Part shown: piece after piece, positions 1-8,812 of the stretch
Position numbering within the stretch: position 1 is the stretch's first letter
Layout of the letters: the number at the start of each line of letters is the position of its first letter
Made by a program: the position numbers and the translations under genes
Assembly (NCBI GenBank): GCA_020633725.1
Contig: JACKDC010000004.1
Location: forward strand, 1 to 64,000
Direction of reading: 5' to 3'
DNA: 64,000 nt
DNA from: Candidatus Latescibacterota bacterium
Lineage (GTDB): Bacteria > Krumholzibacteriota > Krumholzibacteriia > JACNKJ01
Notes under the pieces: generated by a model
Told to the model about the DNA's origin: nothing
The model's input: only the letters and a program-made list of their open reading frames with translations
Database searches by the model: none

Positions 1-659
1 GCGAGTGGCGGCGCGAGGGCGACGAGCGGCGGCTCGGCGCGGAGTTCGGCGCCTACGGCGAGGCGCGTCCGGGGCTGGGGCTCTCCGCGCAGCTGCGCGG
101 CCTGCGCAGCTCGGGTGTCGTGGCGGCGATGGGCGCACCCCAGGCACGGCTCACGCTGCGGCTGGGTGCTGCGCTGCGGCCGGCGCACGGGCGCTGGCTG
201 GTGCTGCAGCGCTTCGAGGGCGAGCGCGAGCGCATGGTGGGGACAGGCGTGAGCCGCACGCTGCGCTGGCAGGGCAACGCGAACCTGCGCCTCGGCCTCG
301 ACGATCAGCTGTCCCTCTTTCACGGCGTCAAGGTGAGCGATCGCCTGTGGCAGGGCGGGCGCGTGCGCGGCGCGGTGGAGAGCCTGGCGCTGGAGTGGCG
401 CCGCACGCTGGAGCGCTGCTGGGACGTCGGCGCGCGCGGCGGCCTGAAGGTGGCCGAGCGCGGCGCGCGGGTGGAGAGCCTGCTGGGCGTGTCCGCGGGA
501 CGTCGCCTGGGGCGCGGCCTCTGGCTGCAGGGCGGCTTCAACGTGCGGGGCTACGGCGATCGCGACTTCCCCGACGCGGGCGTCACGGCGGCGGGTCCCT
601 TCCTGCGCTTCAGCTGGGGCTTCGACGAGGAGGATCTGCGCCATGCGCTCCTTCGCTAG
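1..659 (+). CDS. C-terminal part of a probable outer-membrane beta-barrel / large surface protein (5' truncated by window)
   Basis: The frame is open from base 3, so only the last ~218 residues are visible. They consist of alternating hydrophobic/polar segments rich in Arg, Gly, Leu and Trp. The end (GPFLRFSWGFDEE) resembles the last strands of the beta-barrel module found at the C-terminus of large DUF11-type surface proteins. This start lies outside the window; an internal ATG at 120 is not preceded by a convincing ribosome binding site. The stop overlaps the start of the next gene by 17 nt, and that gene encodes a DUF11-type secreted protein, so the two are probably co-transcribed cell-surface components. 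The barrel assignment rests on amphipathic pattern and C-terminal resemblance only. Confidence 0.5.
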   Translation, partial: EWRREGDERRLGAEFGAYGEARPGLGLSAQLRGLRSSGVVAAMGAPQARLTLRLGAALRPAHGRWLVLQRFEGERERMVGTGVSRTLRWQGNANLRLGLDDQLSLFHGVKVSDRLWQGGRVRGAVESLALEWRRTLERCWDVGARGGLKVAERGARVESLLGVSAGRRLGRGLWLQGGFNVRGYGDRDFPDAGVTAAGPFLRFSWGFDEEDLRHALLR

Positions 660-2442
660 TCGCGCCCTGGCCGCGCTGCTTCTGCTGGCGCCGGTGACCG
701 CCGCGCGCGCCGACACGCCCGTCGCCCTGCGCGAGAGCTTCGCGGGCCCGCTGGACGTGGCCGGCACGGCCGGCACGCTGCGCCGTTTCTCCAACCTGCT
801 CGACGCCTGCGCCGTGGACGACCACGGCAGCGCGCCGCTCACCGGCATTCCCGCGGGCGCGACGGTGGTTTCCGCCACGCTCTACTGGGCCGGCTCCTGG
901 TCCACCGCGCCGGGCAGCGGACAGCGCGTGCCGGACTGGGACGTCAGCCTCGACGGCCTGCCGCTCAGCGCCGAGCGCCGCTACACGGCGCGCTACAGCA
1001 CGGGCGGCGTGGACTTCGACTTTTTCCAGGGCGTCGCGGATGTCACGAGCCACGTGGCCGCGCGCGGCAACGGGCTCTACCAGTTCGCCGGACTCAGCGT
1101 GAACGACGGCCCGCCCCACTGCGCGAGCCAGGCCGTGCTGGCGGGGTGGAGCCTGATGGTCGTCTACAGCGCGCCGGGCGAACCGCTGCGCGTGGTGAAC
1201 CGTTACGACGGCCTGCAGGCCCTGCGCGGCGAGCAGGTGACGCTGCAGCCGAACAACTTCCGCATCCCGCAGAACGGGCGCGACGGCCGCTTCGCCGTGC
1301 TGAGCTGGGAGGGCGACGAGGAGAACTCGCAGAACATGGGCGGCGTGCGCGAGACGCTGAGCTTCAACCGCCGGCCGCTGCGCGACCGCATCAACCCCGT
1401 GAACAACCCCTACAACTCCACGGCGAACTGGATCAACGATCCCACGACCTGGGGGCTGGACTTTGACGTCTTCGACGTGGGGTCCAGACTCGGCGGTGGC
1501 GACGAATCGGCGGAAGCGGTCTACTCCACCGGCGGCGATCTGGTGCTGCTGGGGGCCGAGCTGCTCTGCGTGGCCAACACGGCCGTGGCCGACCTCACGC
1601 CCACGCTCGCCGCCGCGGGCAGCTTCCCCCTGGGCGGCGAAGGCACGCTCGCACTCGGCGTGGACAACCTCGGCCCCAGCGCGGCCGACGACGCCACGCT
1701 CAGCCTGCTGCTGCCCGCGGGCCTGACGGCTGTGGCCAGCGACGCGCCGGGCTGGACCTACGACGCCTCGGGCGCGCCGCTCCTGCGCTGGACCCTGGCG
1801 CAGCCCATCGCCGTGGGCGCGGCCGCGCCGCCGATCGCGCTGACGGTGGCCGTCGCGCCGAACGCCCCGGCCTCGCTGCTGCTCACGGCCACCGTGGCCA
1901 GCAGCACCTTCGACAACATCGCGGGGAACAACGTGGTCACGCTGAGCGTCGCCACGGGCGGCGCGCTGCCCGATCTGGTGATGCTCAAGCAGGTGCAGGT
2001 GGTGGCCGACCCGGTGAACGGCGGCGCGAATCCCAAGGGCATTCCCGGCGCGCGCGTGGACTACAGCCTGCGCGTGAGCAACCTGGGGCCGGGCGAGACC
2101 GACGCGGGCAGCCTCGCCATCGTGGACGCCCTGCCCGCCGGACTCTCGCTCTTCGTGGGGGATCTGGTGGGGGGCGCGCCGCTGCAGTTCACGGACGGCG
2201 TGACGCCCAGCGGGCTCAGCGTCGTCTTCACCGCGCTGAACGACCCCACCGACGACCTGGACTTCTCCGCCGACGGCGGCGCGAGCTACGGCTACGTGCC
2301 CGTCCCCGACGCCGACGGCTTCGACCCCGCGGTCACGCACCTGCGCGTCCGCCCGCGAGGACGCTTCGCGGGCATGGGGGGCGCGCCACCGCCCCCCGGC
2401 CCGCCGAGCTGCACGCTGCGCTTCCGTGCGCGGGTTCGCTAG
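643..2442 (+). CDS. Secreted DUF11-domain surface protein
   Basis: 599 aa. Residues 1-24 form a signal peptide ending ARA before DTP. Residues ~25-300 are a domain typical of DUF11-family surface proteins, with an early 'SATLYWAG' strand and later 'WSLMVVYSAPGEPLR'. Two DUF11-like beta-sandwich repeats follow (~315-440 and ~445-595), each with the 'V(D/S)NLGP' motif and a 'LPAGL' turn. The start is the ATG at 643, with GAGGAGG about 7 nt upstream inside the end of the preceding barrel gene. No sortase, FlgD-like or barrel anchor is visible at the C-terminus, so it may be anchored through its neighbour. The exact role is unknown; a structural or adhesive surface protein is the usual interpretation. 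It ends convergently with the next gene over a shared CTAG. Confidence 0.75.
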   Translation: MRSFASRALAALLLLAPVTAARADTPVALRESFAGPLDVAGTAGTLRRFSNLLDACAVDDHGSAPLTGIPAGATVVSATLYWAGSWSTAPGSGQRVPDWDVSLDGLPLSAERRYTARYSTGGVDFDFFQGVADVTSHVAARGNGLYQFAGLSVNDGPPHCASQAVLAGWSLMVVYSAPGEPLRVVNRYDGLQALRGEQVTLQPNNFRIPQNGRDGRFAVLSWEGDEENSQNMGGVRETLSFNRRPLRDRINPVNNPYNSTANWINDPTTWGLDFDVFDVGSRLGGGDESAEAVYSTGGDLVLLGAELLCVANTAVADLTPTLAAAGSFPLGGEGTLALGVDNLGPSAADDATLSLLLPAGLTAVASDAPGWTYDASGAPLLRWTLAQPIAVGAAAPPIALTVAVAPNAPASLLLTATVASSTFDNIAGNNVVTLSVATGGALPDLVMLKQVQVVADPVNGGANPKGIPGARVDYSLRVSNLGPGETDAGSLAIVDALPAGLSLFVGDLVGGAPLQFTDGVTPSGLSVVFTALNDPTDDLDFSADGGASYGYVPVPDADGFDPAVTHLRVRPRGRFAGMGGAPPPPGPPSCTLRFRARVR

Positions 2443-3158
2443 TAGAGACTCTTCACGCGGCTCCAGGACGTGTCCTCGGTGACCACCGTCTCCTGCACGA
2501 GGAAGTTCGCGCCGCCCGCGTAGAGTCCCCAGAACATGCCGAAGACGAAGGGGGCGTCGCAGGTGCTGCCATCGCCGGCGTTGGGGTTGAAGCAGCCGTC
2601 GAGAATCGTGATGTCCGGGTGCGTGGTCACGGTGGACGGGACGTCCCCGGGCGCCGTGCCCATGAGATAGAACGAGTCGATGTTGCCCGCCTCGCCCGTG
2701 CCCGGCGCGAACCAAGCTGCGATCACGTAGGTCTGGCCGGGCTCGAGGACCACGGGCTCGTCCAGTGGCATGTAGCGATAGCCCTCGTCCTGGATCGGCG
2801 CGGCCGTGCCCGCGGGGATGATCACCTCGCCCAGCTTGCTCATGTCCGAGCGCTTGAAGAGCGCCGTGGCATGCTGCGTGTTGAAACCGTAGGCCGAGTT
2901 GGGTGGGTTGGTGGGATCCCAGTTGGGCTCGTTGTCGGGGTTCATGTCGAAGACGCCGAGGTGCGTCACCAGGAGCGGGCTCGACCCCGACACGATGAAC
3001 ACGCTGCCCAGGGTCTGGTTGACGTAGAAGCCGGTGAAGTACTGGTTCACGCCCTGCGCGTTGAGCAGGTCGAAGCCGAGATAGGGCGTGTCCGCCGCGG
3101 CCGGGATGGTCGCGAAGAGCGCGCACGCCAGCAAGGCGATGGCTTTCACGAGTCGCAT
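2439..3158 (-). CDS. Secreted hypothetical protein
   Basis: 239 aa with a clear signal peptide (residues ~1-22, cleavage after AAA before DTPYLG). The mature part looks like one beta-rich domain containing 'LEPGQTYVIAAWF' near residue 140, a pattern seen in DUF4082-like or choice-of-anchor domains that describe a value plus display conditions. Two Cys lie in the segment around 'DGCFNPNAGDGSTCDAP' and could form a disulfide. There is no C-terminal sorting signal. The start at 3158 has AGGGAGG about 6 nt upstream. A -10-like TAGACT lies at 3207-3212 on the minus strand. I do not recognise a named family with confidence and assign no function beyond export. Confidence 0.6.
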   Translation of the reverse strand: MRLVKAIALLACALFATIPAAADTPYLGFDLLNAQGVNQYFTGFYVNQTLGSVFIVSGSSPLLVTHLGVFDMNPDNEPNWDPTNPPNSAYGFNTQHATALFKRSDMSKLGEVIIPAGTAAPIQDEGYRYMPLDEPVVLEPGQTYVIAAWFAPGTGEAGNIDSFYLMGTAPGDVPSTVTTHPDITILDGCFNPNAGDGSTCDAPFVFGMFWGLYAGGANFLVQETVVTEDTSWSRVKSLY

Positions 3159-3241
3159 GTTGTCCTCCCTGTGTCGCGCCCGCCGCGCGGGCGCAGCGTT
3201 GGCTCAAGTCTAGCACCCGCGCGGGGGGCGAGACAGGGAGA

Positions 3242-6200
3242 TCAGTCGCGCGTCCAGCCGTCGGCGATCATGCGCAGGCACTCGGCCACGCCGGCCTCGA
3301 TCTGGGCGTCACGCCCGGCGAGGGCCTCCTCGGGAACGTCCGGCACCAGCAAATCCGGCTGAACCGGGTGGTTTTCCAGGTTAATGCCCACGCCGCCGTC
3401 GGGCGTGCGGCGCCACCAGCCGGTGCCGGGGATGCGGAACACCGTGCCGTCGATGAGCTGCACGTTGCGCGTGCCGATCACCGCCCCGAAGGTGGGCATG
3501 CCCACGATGCGCCCAAGCCCCAGCGCCTTGAAGCCCCAGGGGAAGATCTCGCCGTCGCTGTAGCTGCGCTCGTTGGTGAGCAGGACGATGGGCTTGTCCC
3601 AGCGCTCGATGGCGTCGAACTGCCCCTCGGCCTTCCCGCGGCCCTTGCTGTAGACGTAGGGCTTGCGGCTCAGATAGGTCAGCACCTGGTCGTGGATGCT
3701 CCCGCCGTTGTTGTAGCGCACGTCGAGGATGAGGCCGTCCTTGCCCCGCGCGCGGCTGAAGAGGTCTTCCACGAAGCGGTCGAAGTCGCCGCCGCCCATG
3801 GCGCTCATGTGCAGGTAGCCGAGGCGGCCGCCCGACAGCGAGTCCACCAGGGCGCGGTTCGCGTCCATCCACTCGCGATAGGCGAGCCACCAGACGCTTC
3901 CGCGCGGCTCCACCGTGACCGTGCGGGGGGTACCCTTAGGCTTGGGGAGCGGACTGCCCACGAGCAGATCCACCTCCTTGCCCGCCTTGTGCTCGAGCAG
4001 GGGGTAGGGATTTGCGCCCGCGGCGATCTTGACGCCGTCGATGGCCCAGATGACGTCCCCAACCTTCAGATCCAACTCCTCCCGATCCAGCGGCCCGCGC
4101 GCGAGGATGTGAGCGATGCGCAGGCCCGGGCCGGTGTAAGCGTCGTCGGGGGTGAAACCGAGGAGGCCGGTGGCGTCGGTGCCGTCGCTGTCGCTCGGGC
4201 CGGCCCAGGTGCCCAGGTGGCTGCCGTTGAGTTCGCCGATCATCTCGCGCAGGACATCCTTGAAGTCGTTGAACATGATGGCCGCCTCGGCGCGCGGCGC
4301 GTACTTGACCCGCACGTTGTTCCAATTCGCGCCGTGGAAGTCGGCGTCGTAGAAGCCGTCGTCGAGCAGCCGCCAGGCCTCGTTGAACTTCTGGAGGCGG
4401 CGCGCGGCGGCGTCCACCGTGAGCGGCACGGAGAAGCCGTAGCTCTTGGCGCTGGCGTCGTCCTTGTTGGCGATCTCCTTGATCTGCCCGCCGGCGAGGT
4501 AGCGGACCGACTCGCTGTCCTCGCTCCAGTGCAGCACGTCCGGGTCCGCGCCGCCGCGGGTGAGGCGGCGCAGGTGCTCGCCGTCCCAGTCGACGGCCCA
4601 GAGGTCGGGCGCGTCCTCGTAGACCGCGCTGCGCAGGGCGTAGTGCTTGCCGTCGGGGCTCTGGTCGTAGTCCCAGTAGAAGCCGCGCAGGGTGGTCACC
4701 GTGCGCACGCGGTCGGGGATGTCGTCCCAGTCGATCGATACGGTGACGGTCTCGGGCTCGTCCCCGTCGTCCTTGTCGCCCTTACTATCTTCCGCGGCCT
4801 CCTCCTCGCGCTCGCGCTCGCTGTCGGTCTTCTCGGCGTCGAGGGTCGTGAGCCAGAGGTACTTGATGGAGTAGAAGCCGTCGTCGGTGCGGCTGGCCCA
4901 GGCGAGGCGCTTGCCGTCGCCGCTCCAGAGCGGGTGGAAGTCGTCGTTGGGGTGGTTGCTCACGTTCACGGGCGCGCGCGTGCCGGCGGCATCCACGATG
5001 TAGATGTCCTCCGCGCTCCCGTGATTCGTCACGCTGTAGGCGATCCAGGCGCCGTCGGGGCTCCAGTCGGTGTGCAGCAGCTCCGGCTCGTCGATCAGCT
5101 GATGCTGCCCGCTGCCGTCCGGTCCCATCGCCCAGAGGAAGCCCGTGCCCTTGCGATAGAGGACGGTCTTGCCGTCCCGGCTCGGCTGCGGGCGCTCCTC
5201 GGTGGCGGGGTCGTCGGTGAGGCGGACGGTCTCGCGGTAGCGGCTGCGGCCGAGGCGCGGCTCGTCGGGGTCGCTGCTGCGCATCAGGTAGATGTCGTCG
5301 CCGCCCTCGCGGTCGCTGGTGAAGAGCAGCGTGTTCTCGTCGAGCCAGGCGACGTCCTTCTCGCGGGCGTCGGTCTCGGTGAGGCGGATCGGATCCTTCA
5401 GCTCGCCGTCGCGCACGACACCCGCGTAGAGCTCGCCCTCGGCCACGAAGGCAAGCTGCTTCTCGCCGGGCGCGAAGGCGTAGTCGGTGACGTCGCCCTT
5501 CAGCGTGCGCCGCGTGAGCGCATTGCTCTTGAGGTCCCCGGTGCAGTCGAGCGCCACGCGCCGCGGCTCGCCGCCCGCCGTGGAGGCGATCCACAGCCGC
5601 CCGTCCGACTCGAAGGTGGCCCAGCGGCCGTCGCGGCTGAGGGAGAGGTAGGTCATGTCGTCCGCGAGGTGGGTGAGCTGGACCGGCGCGCCGTCGGGGA
5701 AGGCGCTGTCGCCCTCAAAGCGGAGGTCTTGCCGCCAGAGGTTCTTCACGCCGTCCTCGCGCTCGCTCTGGAAGTAGAGCGCGCGGCCGTCCCCGCTCCA
5801 CTGGGGGTGATCGTCGTCGCCGGGCCAGGCCACGATGTGGACGCTCGGCCCGCCCGCCGTGCGGCGCAGCCAGACGTCGCGGCTGGCCGGGCCGCGGTAG
5901 CCGCGGCGCCACCAGTTGGTGTAGCCGCGCAGGTAGGCGATCCACTGGCCGTCGGGGCTGATCGCCGCGTCCCAGGCGCGGTCGCGGATCACGCGCACCG
6001 GGCGGCCGCCCGCGCGCGGCACGGCGTAGAGCAGGGGCTCGCGGCTCTCGCGAGTGCTCGAGAAGTAGAGCGTGGCGCCGTCGGGGCTCCAGTCGGAGAG
6101 GGCGTCGTCGTCGCTGTGGACGGTGATCCGCTCGGGCACGCCGCCCGCCGCGGGGACGACGAAGACGTCGTCGTTGCCAAAGCGGTCGCTGGTGAAGGCG

Positions 6201-6436
6201 ATCTCGGCCCCGTCGGGGCTCCAGCGGGGATGCGCGTCGTAGGCCTCGTGCACCGTGAGCCGCCGCGCCGCGCCGCCCGCCGCCGGCGCCACCCAGATGT
6301 CCCCGCGCCAGGAGAAGGCGAGCTGGCTGCCGTCCGGGCTGAGGGCCGGGTGCCGCGCGCCGAAGGGCTCCACGGCGAAGGCGGGGGCGGCGACTGACAG
6401 CGCGAGAGCAACGACGAAGGCGAGCCGACGGATCAT
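3242..6436 (-). CDS. Tricorn-like S41 family serine protease with beta-propeller
   Basis: 1064 aa, close to the length of tricorn core protease. It has a signal peptide (1-21, ending AFA before VEPFG), so unlike archaeal tricorn it is predicted to be periplasmic or secreted. Residues ~25-680 hold many TolB/WD40-like 'SPDG' and 'W(S/T)..G..' repeats forming two propellers. A PDZ domain follows (~765-850), then an S41 catalytic core. The probable tetrad is visible: the 'GELNGSHLG' motif carries the Ser-His pair, S960 lies in 'NERSYSDGEIFP', and E1021 lies in 'INLENHPVQPD'. The family degrades oligopeptides passed through the propeller. An acidic low-complexity linker (rich in E, D, K, S) around residues 530-560 joins the propellers. 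It has its own AGGAGG ribosome binding site and is monocistronic. Confidence 0.9.
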   Translation of the reverse strand: MIRRLAFVVALALSVAAPAFAVEPFGARHPALSPDGSQLAFSWRGDIWVAPAAGGAARRLTVHEAYDAHPRWSPDGAEIAFTSDRFGNDDVFVVPAAGGVPERITVHSDDDALSDWSPDGATLYFSSTRESREPLLYAVPRAGGRPVRVIRDRAWDAAISPDGQWIAYLRGYTNWWRRGYRGPASRDVWLRRTAGGPSVHIVAWPGDDDHPQWSGDGRALYFQSEREDGVKNLWRQDLRFEGDSAFPDGAPVQLTHLADDMTYLSLSRDGRWATFESDGRLWIASTAGGEPRRVALDCTGDLKSNALTRRTLKGDVTDYAFAPGEKQLAFVAEGELYAGVVRDGELKDPIRLTETDAREKDVAWLDENTLLFTSDREGGDDIYLMRSSDPDEPRLGRSRYRETVRLTDDPATEERPQPSRDGKTVLYRKGTGFLWAMGPDGSGQHQLIDEPELLHTDWSPDGAWIAYSVTNHGSAEDIYIVDAAGTRAPVNVSNHPNDDFHPLWSGDGKRLAWASRTDDGFYSIKYLWLTTLDAEKTDSEREREEEAAEDSKGDKDDGDEPETVTVSIDWDDIPDRVRTVTTLRGFYWDYDQSPDGKHYALRSAVYEDAPDLWAVDWDGEHLRRLTRGGADPDVLHWSEDSESVRYLAGGQIKEIANKDDASAKSYGFSVPLTVDAAARRLQKFNEAWRLLDDGFYDADFHGANWNNVRVKYAPRAEAAIMFNDFKDVLREMIGELNGSHLGTWAGPSDSDGTDATGLLGFTPDDAYTGPGLRIAHILARGPLDREELDLKVGDVIWAIDGVKIAAGANPYPLLEHKAGKEVDLLVGSPLPKPKGTPRTVTVEPRGSVWWLAYREWMDANRALVDSLSGGRLGYLHMSAMGGGDFDRFVEDLFSRARGKDGLILDVRYNNGGSIHDQVLTYLSRKPYVYSKGRGKAEGQFDAIERWDKPIVLLTNERSYSDGEIFPWGFKALGLGRIVGMPTFGAVIGTRNVQLIDGTVFRIPGTGWWRRTPDGGVGINLENHPVQPDLLVPDVPEEALAGRDAQIEAGVAECLRMIADGWTRD

Positions 6437-6500
6437 GGGGAGCCTCCTGGCGGGGGACAGGGCGAAGGTGGCACTCTAGCATGCCTACGCCCGCTTCGGC

Positions 6501-6506
6501 TATGAT
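6501..6506 (+). promoter_or_regulatory. -10-like box for the FHA-GAF-PP2C gene (possible leaderless start)
   Basis: TATGAT ends 6 nt before the ATG at 6513, which would place the transcription start on or next to the start codon. No good -35 is present at 16-18 nt spacing and no Shine-Dalgarno sequence is visible. Confidence 0.35.
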
Positions 6507-6512
6507 GCCGCC

Positions 6513-8207
6513 ATGCCCGTCGCCCCGACCTTGCTCCTCATCCAGTTCCCGGGACGCCCCGAGGAAGAGGCCGTGCTCGAGCCCGGCCGCCGCTACAGCC
6601 TCGGCCGCGCCCTCGGCAACGACCTGCCGCTGGCCGACCCCTCCGTGTCGCGCCACCACCTGGAGCTGCGCTGGGACGGCGGCCGCTGGCACGCCAAGGA
6701 CCTGGGCAGCCGCAACGGCAGCTTCCTGAACGGCCGCCGCCTGGAGGGCGAGCGCGCCCTGCACGGCGGCGACCACCTGCGCCTGGGGGACGTGGAGCTG
6801 CAGCTCCGCGCACCCGGCGCGCCGCCCGCCACGCCGCCCGGGCTGCAACTCAGCGGCGACGAGGACCTGGGCGGCCATACCATCCACTCCCTCGACGCGC
6901 GCGACTTCCTTAGCAGCGGCACGCCGTCCAGCCCGGGTCCCGCCGCGCGCCCCGGGCTCTTCGCCCGGCTCGACAAGGCCGCCCACGGCCTGCTCACCGC
7001 CTGCGAGCCCGCCGAACTCGAGGCGCGGATCGTCCAGCTCGTGGGCGAAGCCGTGAGCCCCGACCGCGCCTGCCTGCTGCTGCCCCGGGGCGACGCCGGC
7101 GAAACCGTGCCGTCGCTCGAGGCGCTCACCCTCACCGCGCAGTACCGCGCGCCGGGCGTGCCCGAGCGGCCGCCGCGGATCAGCCGGAGCATCCTGGGCA
7201 AGGTGCTGGGCGAGGGCCAGGCGCTCGTGGTGGGCGACGCCCAGCGCGACCTGCGCTTCGCCGGCCAGGAGAGCGTGGTGCTGGAGAAGATCCACTCGGC
7301 GCTCTGCGCGCCGCTCTGGGACGACGAGCGCATCACCGGCCTGCTCTACGCCGACCGCCTCTCGCCGCTGGAGCCGCTGGGCCAGGAGGAGCTTGAGCTG
7401 CTCACGCTGCTGGCCCACCTGGCGGCGGTGCGCCTGCGCGAGAGTGCGGCGCAGGCGGCGCTGGAGGAGCAGCGCCGTCTGGAGGAGGAGCTCGAGCGCG
7501 CGGCGCAGATCCAGCAGCAGCTGCTGCCCGACGCGCCCCTGATCCTGGGCCGTCTCCAGGTGCTGGGGCACAACCGGCCCAGCCTGGCCGTGGGCGGCGA
7601 CTACTACGACACCTTCGCCTGCGCCGACGGCCGCGCGCTCATCGCCCTGGGCGACGTCGCCGGCAAGGGCATGAGCGCCGCCCTGCTCATGGCGCAGGTG
7701 CAGGCCATGGTGCGCGCCCTCAGCGACGCCACGCTGCCCCTCCCCGACATGGTCGCGCGCCTGAACGCCGCCATGCACCGGAGCACGCGGGGACGGCGTT
7801 TCGTCACCCTGTTCATCGCGCGGCTGGACCCCGAGACCGGCGCGCTCGAGTACGTCAACGCCGGCCACAACCACCCGCTGCTCCTGCGCGCGGGCGGTCA
7901 GCAGATCGAGGAGCTCGACAAGGGCGGCCTCATGCTGGGGGCCTTCCCCACGCTGACCTTCGAGGGCGGGCGCGTGGAGCTGGCGGCGGGGGACACGCTG
8001 CTCGTCTACAGCGACGGTCTCAGCGAAGCCGGCGCCACCCACGGCGACGTGATGTTCGGCGACGAGCGCGTGGCCGAATTGCTCAAGGAGTCCGCGCCGC
8101 TCGAGCCGCGTGCACTGCTGGACCGCATGGTCGAGACCGTGCTGGACTTCTGCGCGCCGGAGCCCCCGGACGACGACCTCACCGTCCTGGTGCTACGGCT
8201 GGACTGA
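6513..8207 (+). CDS. FHA-GAF-PP2C (SpoIIE/RsbU-type) protein phosphatase
   Basis: 564 aa, no signal peptide, cytoplasmic. An FHA domain spans ~20-100 with the phosphothreonine-binding signature (SLGR, SxxH as 'SVSRHHLEL', 'SRNGSFLNG'). A GAF-like sensor spans ~150-310. A helical coiled linker ('EEQRRLEEELERAAQIQQQLLP', ~315-340) leads to a PP2C-like SpoIIE domain (~345-563) with the metal-binding 'GGDYYD' and 'GDVAGKGMSAAL' motifs and 'YSDGLSEA' near the end. Such proteins dephosphorylate anti-sigma-factor antagonists or other Ser/Thr phosphoproteins, with FHA giving partner recognition. No kinase or anti-sigma partner is adjacent. The start follows a -10 by 6 nt with no ribosome binding site, so the mRNA may be leaderless. 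Confidence 0.9.
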   Translation: MPVAPTLLLIQFPGRPEEEAVLEPGRRYSLGRALGNDLPLADPSVSRHHLELRWDGGRWHAKDLGSRNGSFLNGRRLEGERALHGGDHLRLGDVELQLRAPGAPPATPPGLQLSGDEDLGGHTIHSLDARDFLSSGTPSSPGPAARPGLFARLDKAAHGLLTACEPAELEARIVQLVGEAVSPDRACLLLPRGDAGETVPSLEALTLTAQYRAPGVPERPPRISRSILGKVLGEGQALVVGDAQRDLRFAGQESVVLEKIHSALCAPLWDDERITGLLYADRLSPLEPLGQEELELLTLLAHLAAVRLRESAAQAALEEQRRLEEELERAAQIQQQLLPDAPLILGRLQVLGHNRPSLAVGGDYYDTFACADGRALIALGDVAGKGMSAALLMAQVQAMVRALSDATLPLPDMVARLNAAMHRSTRGRRFVTLFIARLDPETGALEYVNAGHNHPLLLRAGGQQIEELDKGGLMLGAFPTLTFEGGRVELAAGDTLLVYSDGLSEAGATHGDVMFGDERVAELLKESAPLEPRALLDRMVETVLDFCAPEPPDDDLTVLVLRLD

Positions 8208-8224
8208 GGCCACCTACTTCCGAA

Positions 8225-8254
8225 TTGAGATCCCCCGGTCCGATGGTGCATACT
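8225..8254 (+). promoter_or_regulatory. Candidate sigma70-type promoter for the Cys-rich gene pair
   Basis: TTGAGA (8225-8230), an 18-nt spacer, then CATACT (8249-8254), 32 nt before the ATG at 8287. It lies just downstream of the phosphatase gene and would drive the two small secreted Cys-rich proteins separately. Confidence 0.4.
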
Positions 8255-8286
8255 CCTTGCAGGCCCACGTCGCGGGAAGCGGCTCC

Positions 8287-8760
8287 ATGACCCACCGACA
8301 CTGGATTGGCAGAATCGCCCTCGGCGCGCTCGCGCTGTGGCTGGGCCTCTGGCCCGCCGGCGATGCGATCTCCAGCGCGTCGGTCACGATGCTGGACATC
8401 TCCCAGCCCGCCACCCCACCGACCTCCTGCAACGCCGGCGCGCCCGCCGCGGCGCCGAGCTGCGCCGCCGCGTCCGGCTGCCAGCGCTTCTGCGGCGACG
8501 CGCCCGTCCCGAAGGGCTGCGACAAAGCCCGGACGCCTTGTGGAACCAGCGGCAAGTCGGACTGCGCGGGCACGAGCGCCGCGCGCTGCGGCCAGTGCCA
8601 GTGCATCGGCGGCCTGGTGTTCTTCGCCGCCAGTCCGCCGCGCTTCGATCCCGATCTCACGGTGGTTGGGACGGCCCGCACCGCCACGATCCTCGCGTCC
8701 TCGCGCAGTCCACGGCCCCTGCTTCGTCCGCCGTCTCTGGATCGGCTCCCCGCTGCATGA
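8287..8760 (+). CDS. Small secreted Cys-rich protein
   Basis: 157 aa from the ATG at 8287. A hydrophobic N-terminal segment (residues ~6-28, 'IGRIALGALALWLGLWPAG') serves as signal peptide or anchor. The central part (~45-105) holds about 11 Cys, spaced like disulfide knots or metal ligands, ending with 'CGQCQCIGG'. The C-terminal ~45 residues are low-complexity and Arg/Pro-rich, and could be an extension rather than a folded domain. No family recognised. It is followed at 52 nt by another secreted Cys-rich protein with which it may be co-expressed from the promoter at 8225. Coding potential is supported by the upstream promoter and the ordered Cys spacing, but no homologue is known to me. 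Confidence 0.5.
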   Translation: MTHRHWIGRIALGALALWLGLWPAGDAISSASVTMLDISQPATPPTSCNAGAPAAAPSCAAASGCQRFCGDAPVPKGCDKARTPCGTSGKSDCAGTSAARCGQCQCIGGLVFFAASPPRFDPDLTVVGTARTATILASSRSPRPLLRPPSLDRLPAA

Positions 8761-8812
8761 ACGCGTGCACCGCACGCGACACCCACAACACTGAACAGGG
8801 AGATCGATCCGC

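Noticed and set aside
3368..6397. 1009-aa open frame opposite the tricorn-like protease
   Set aside because: High-GC shadow: low-complexity Ala/Val/Arg/Gly composition, no motif, and fully antisense to a well-conserved gene.
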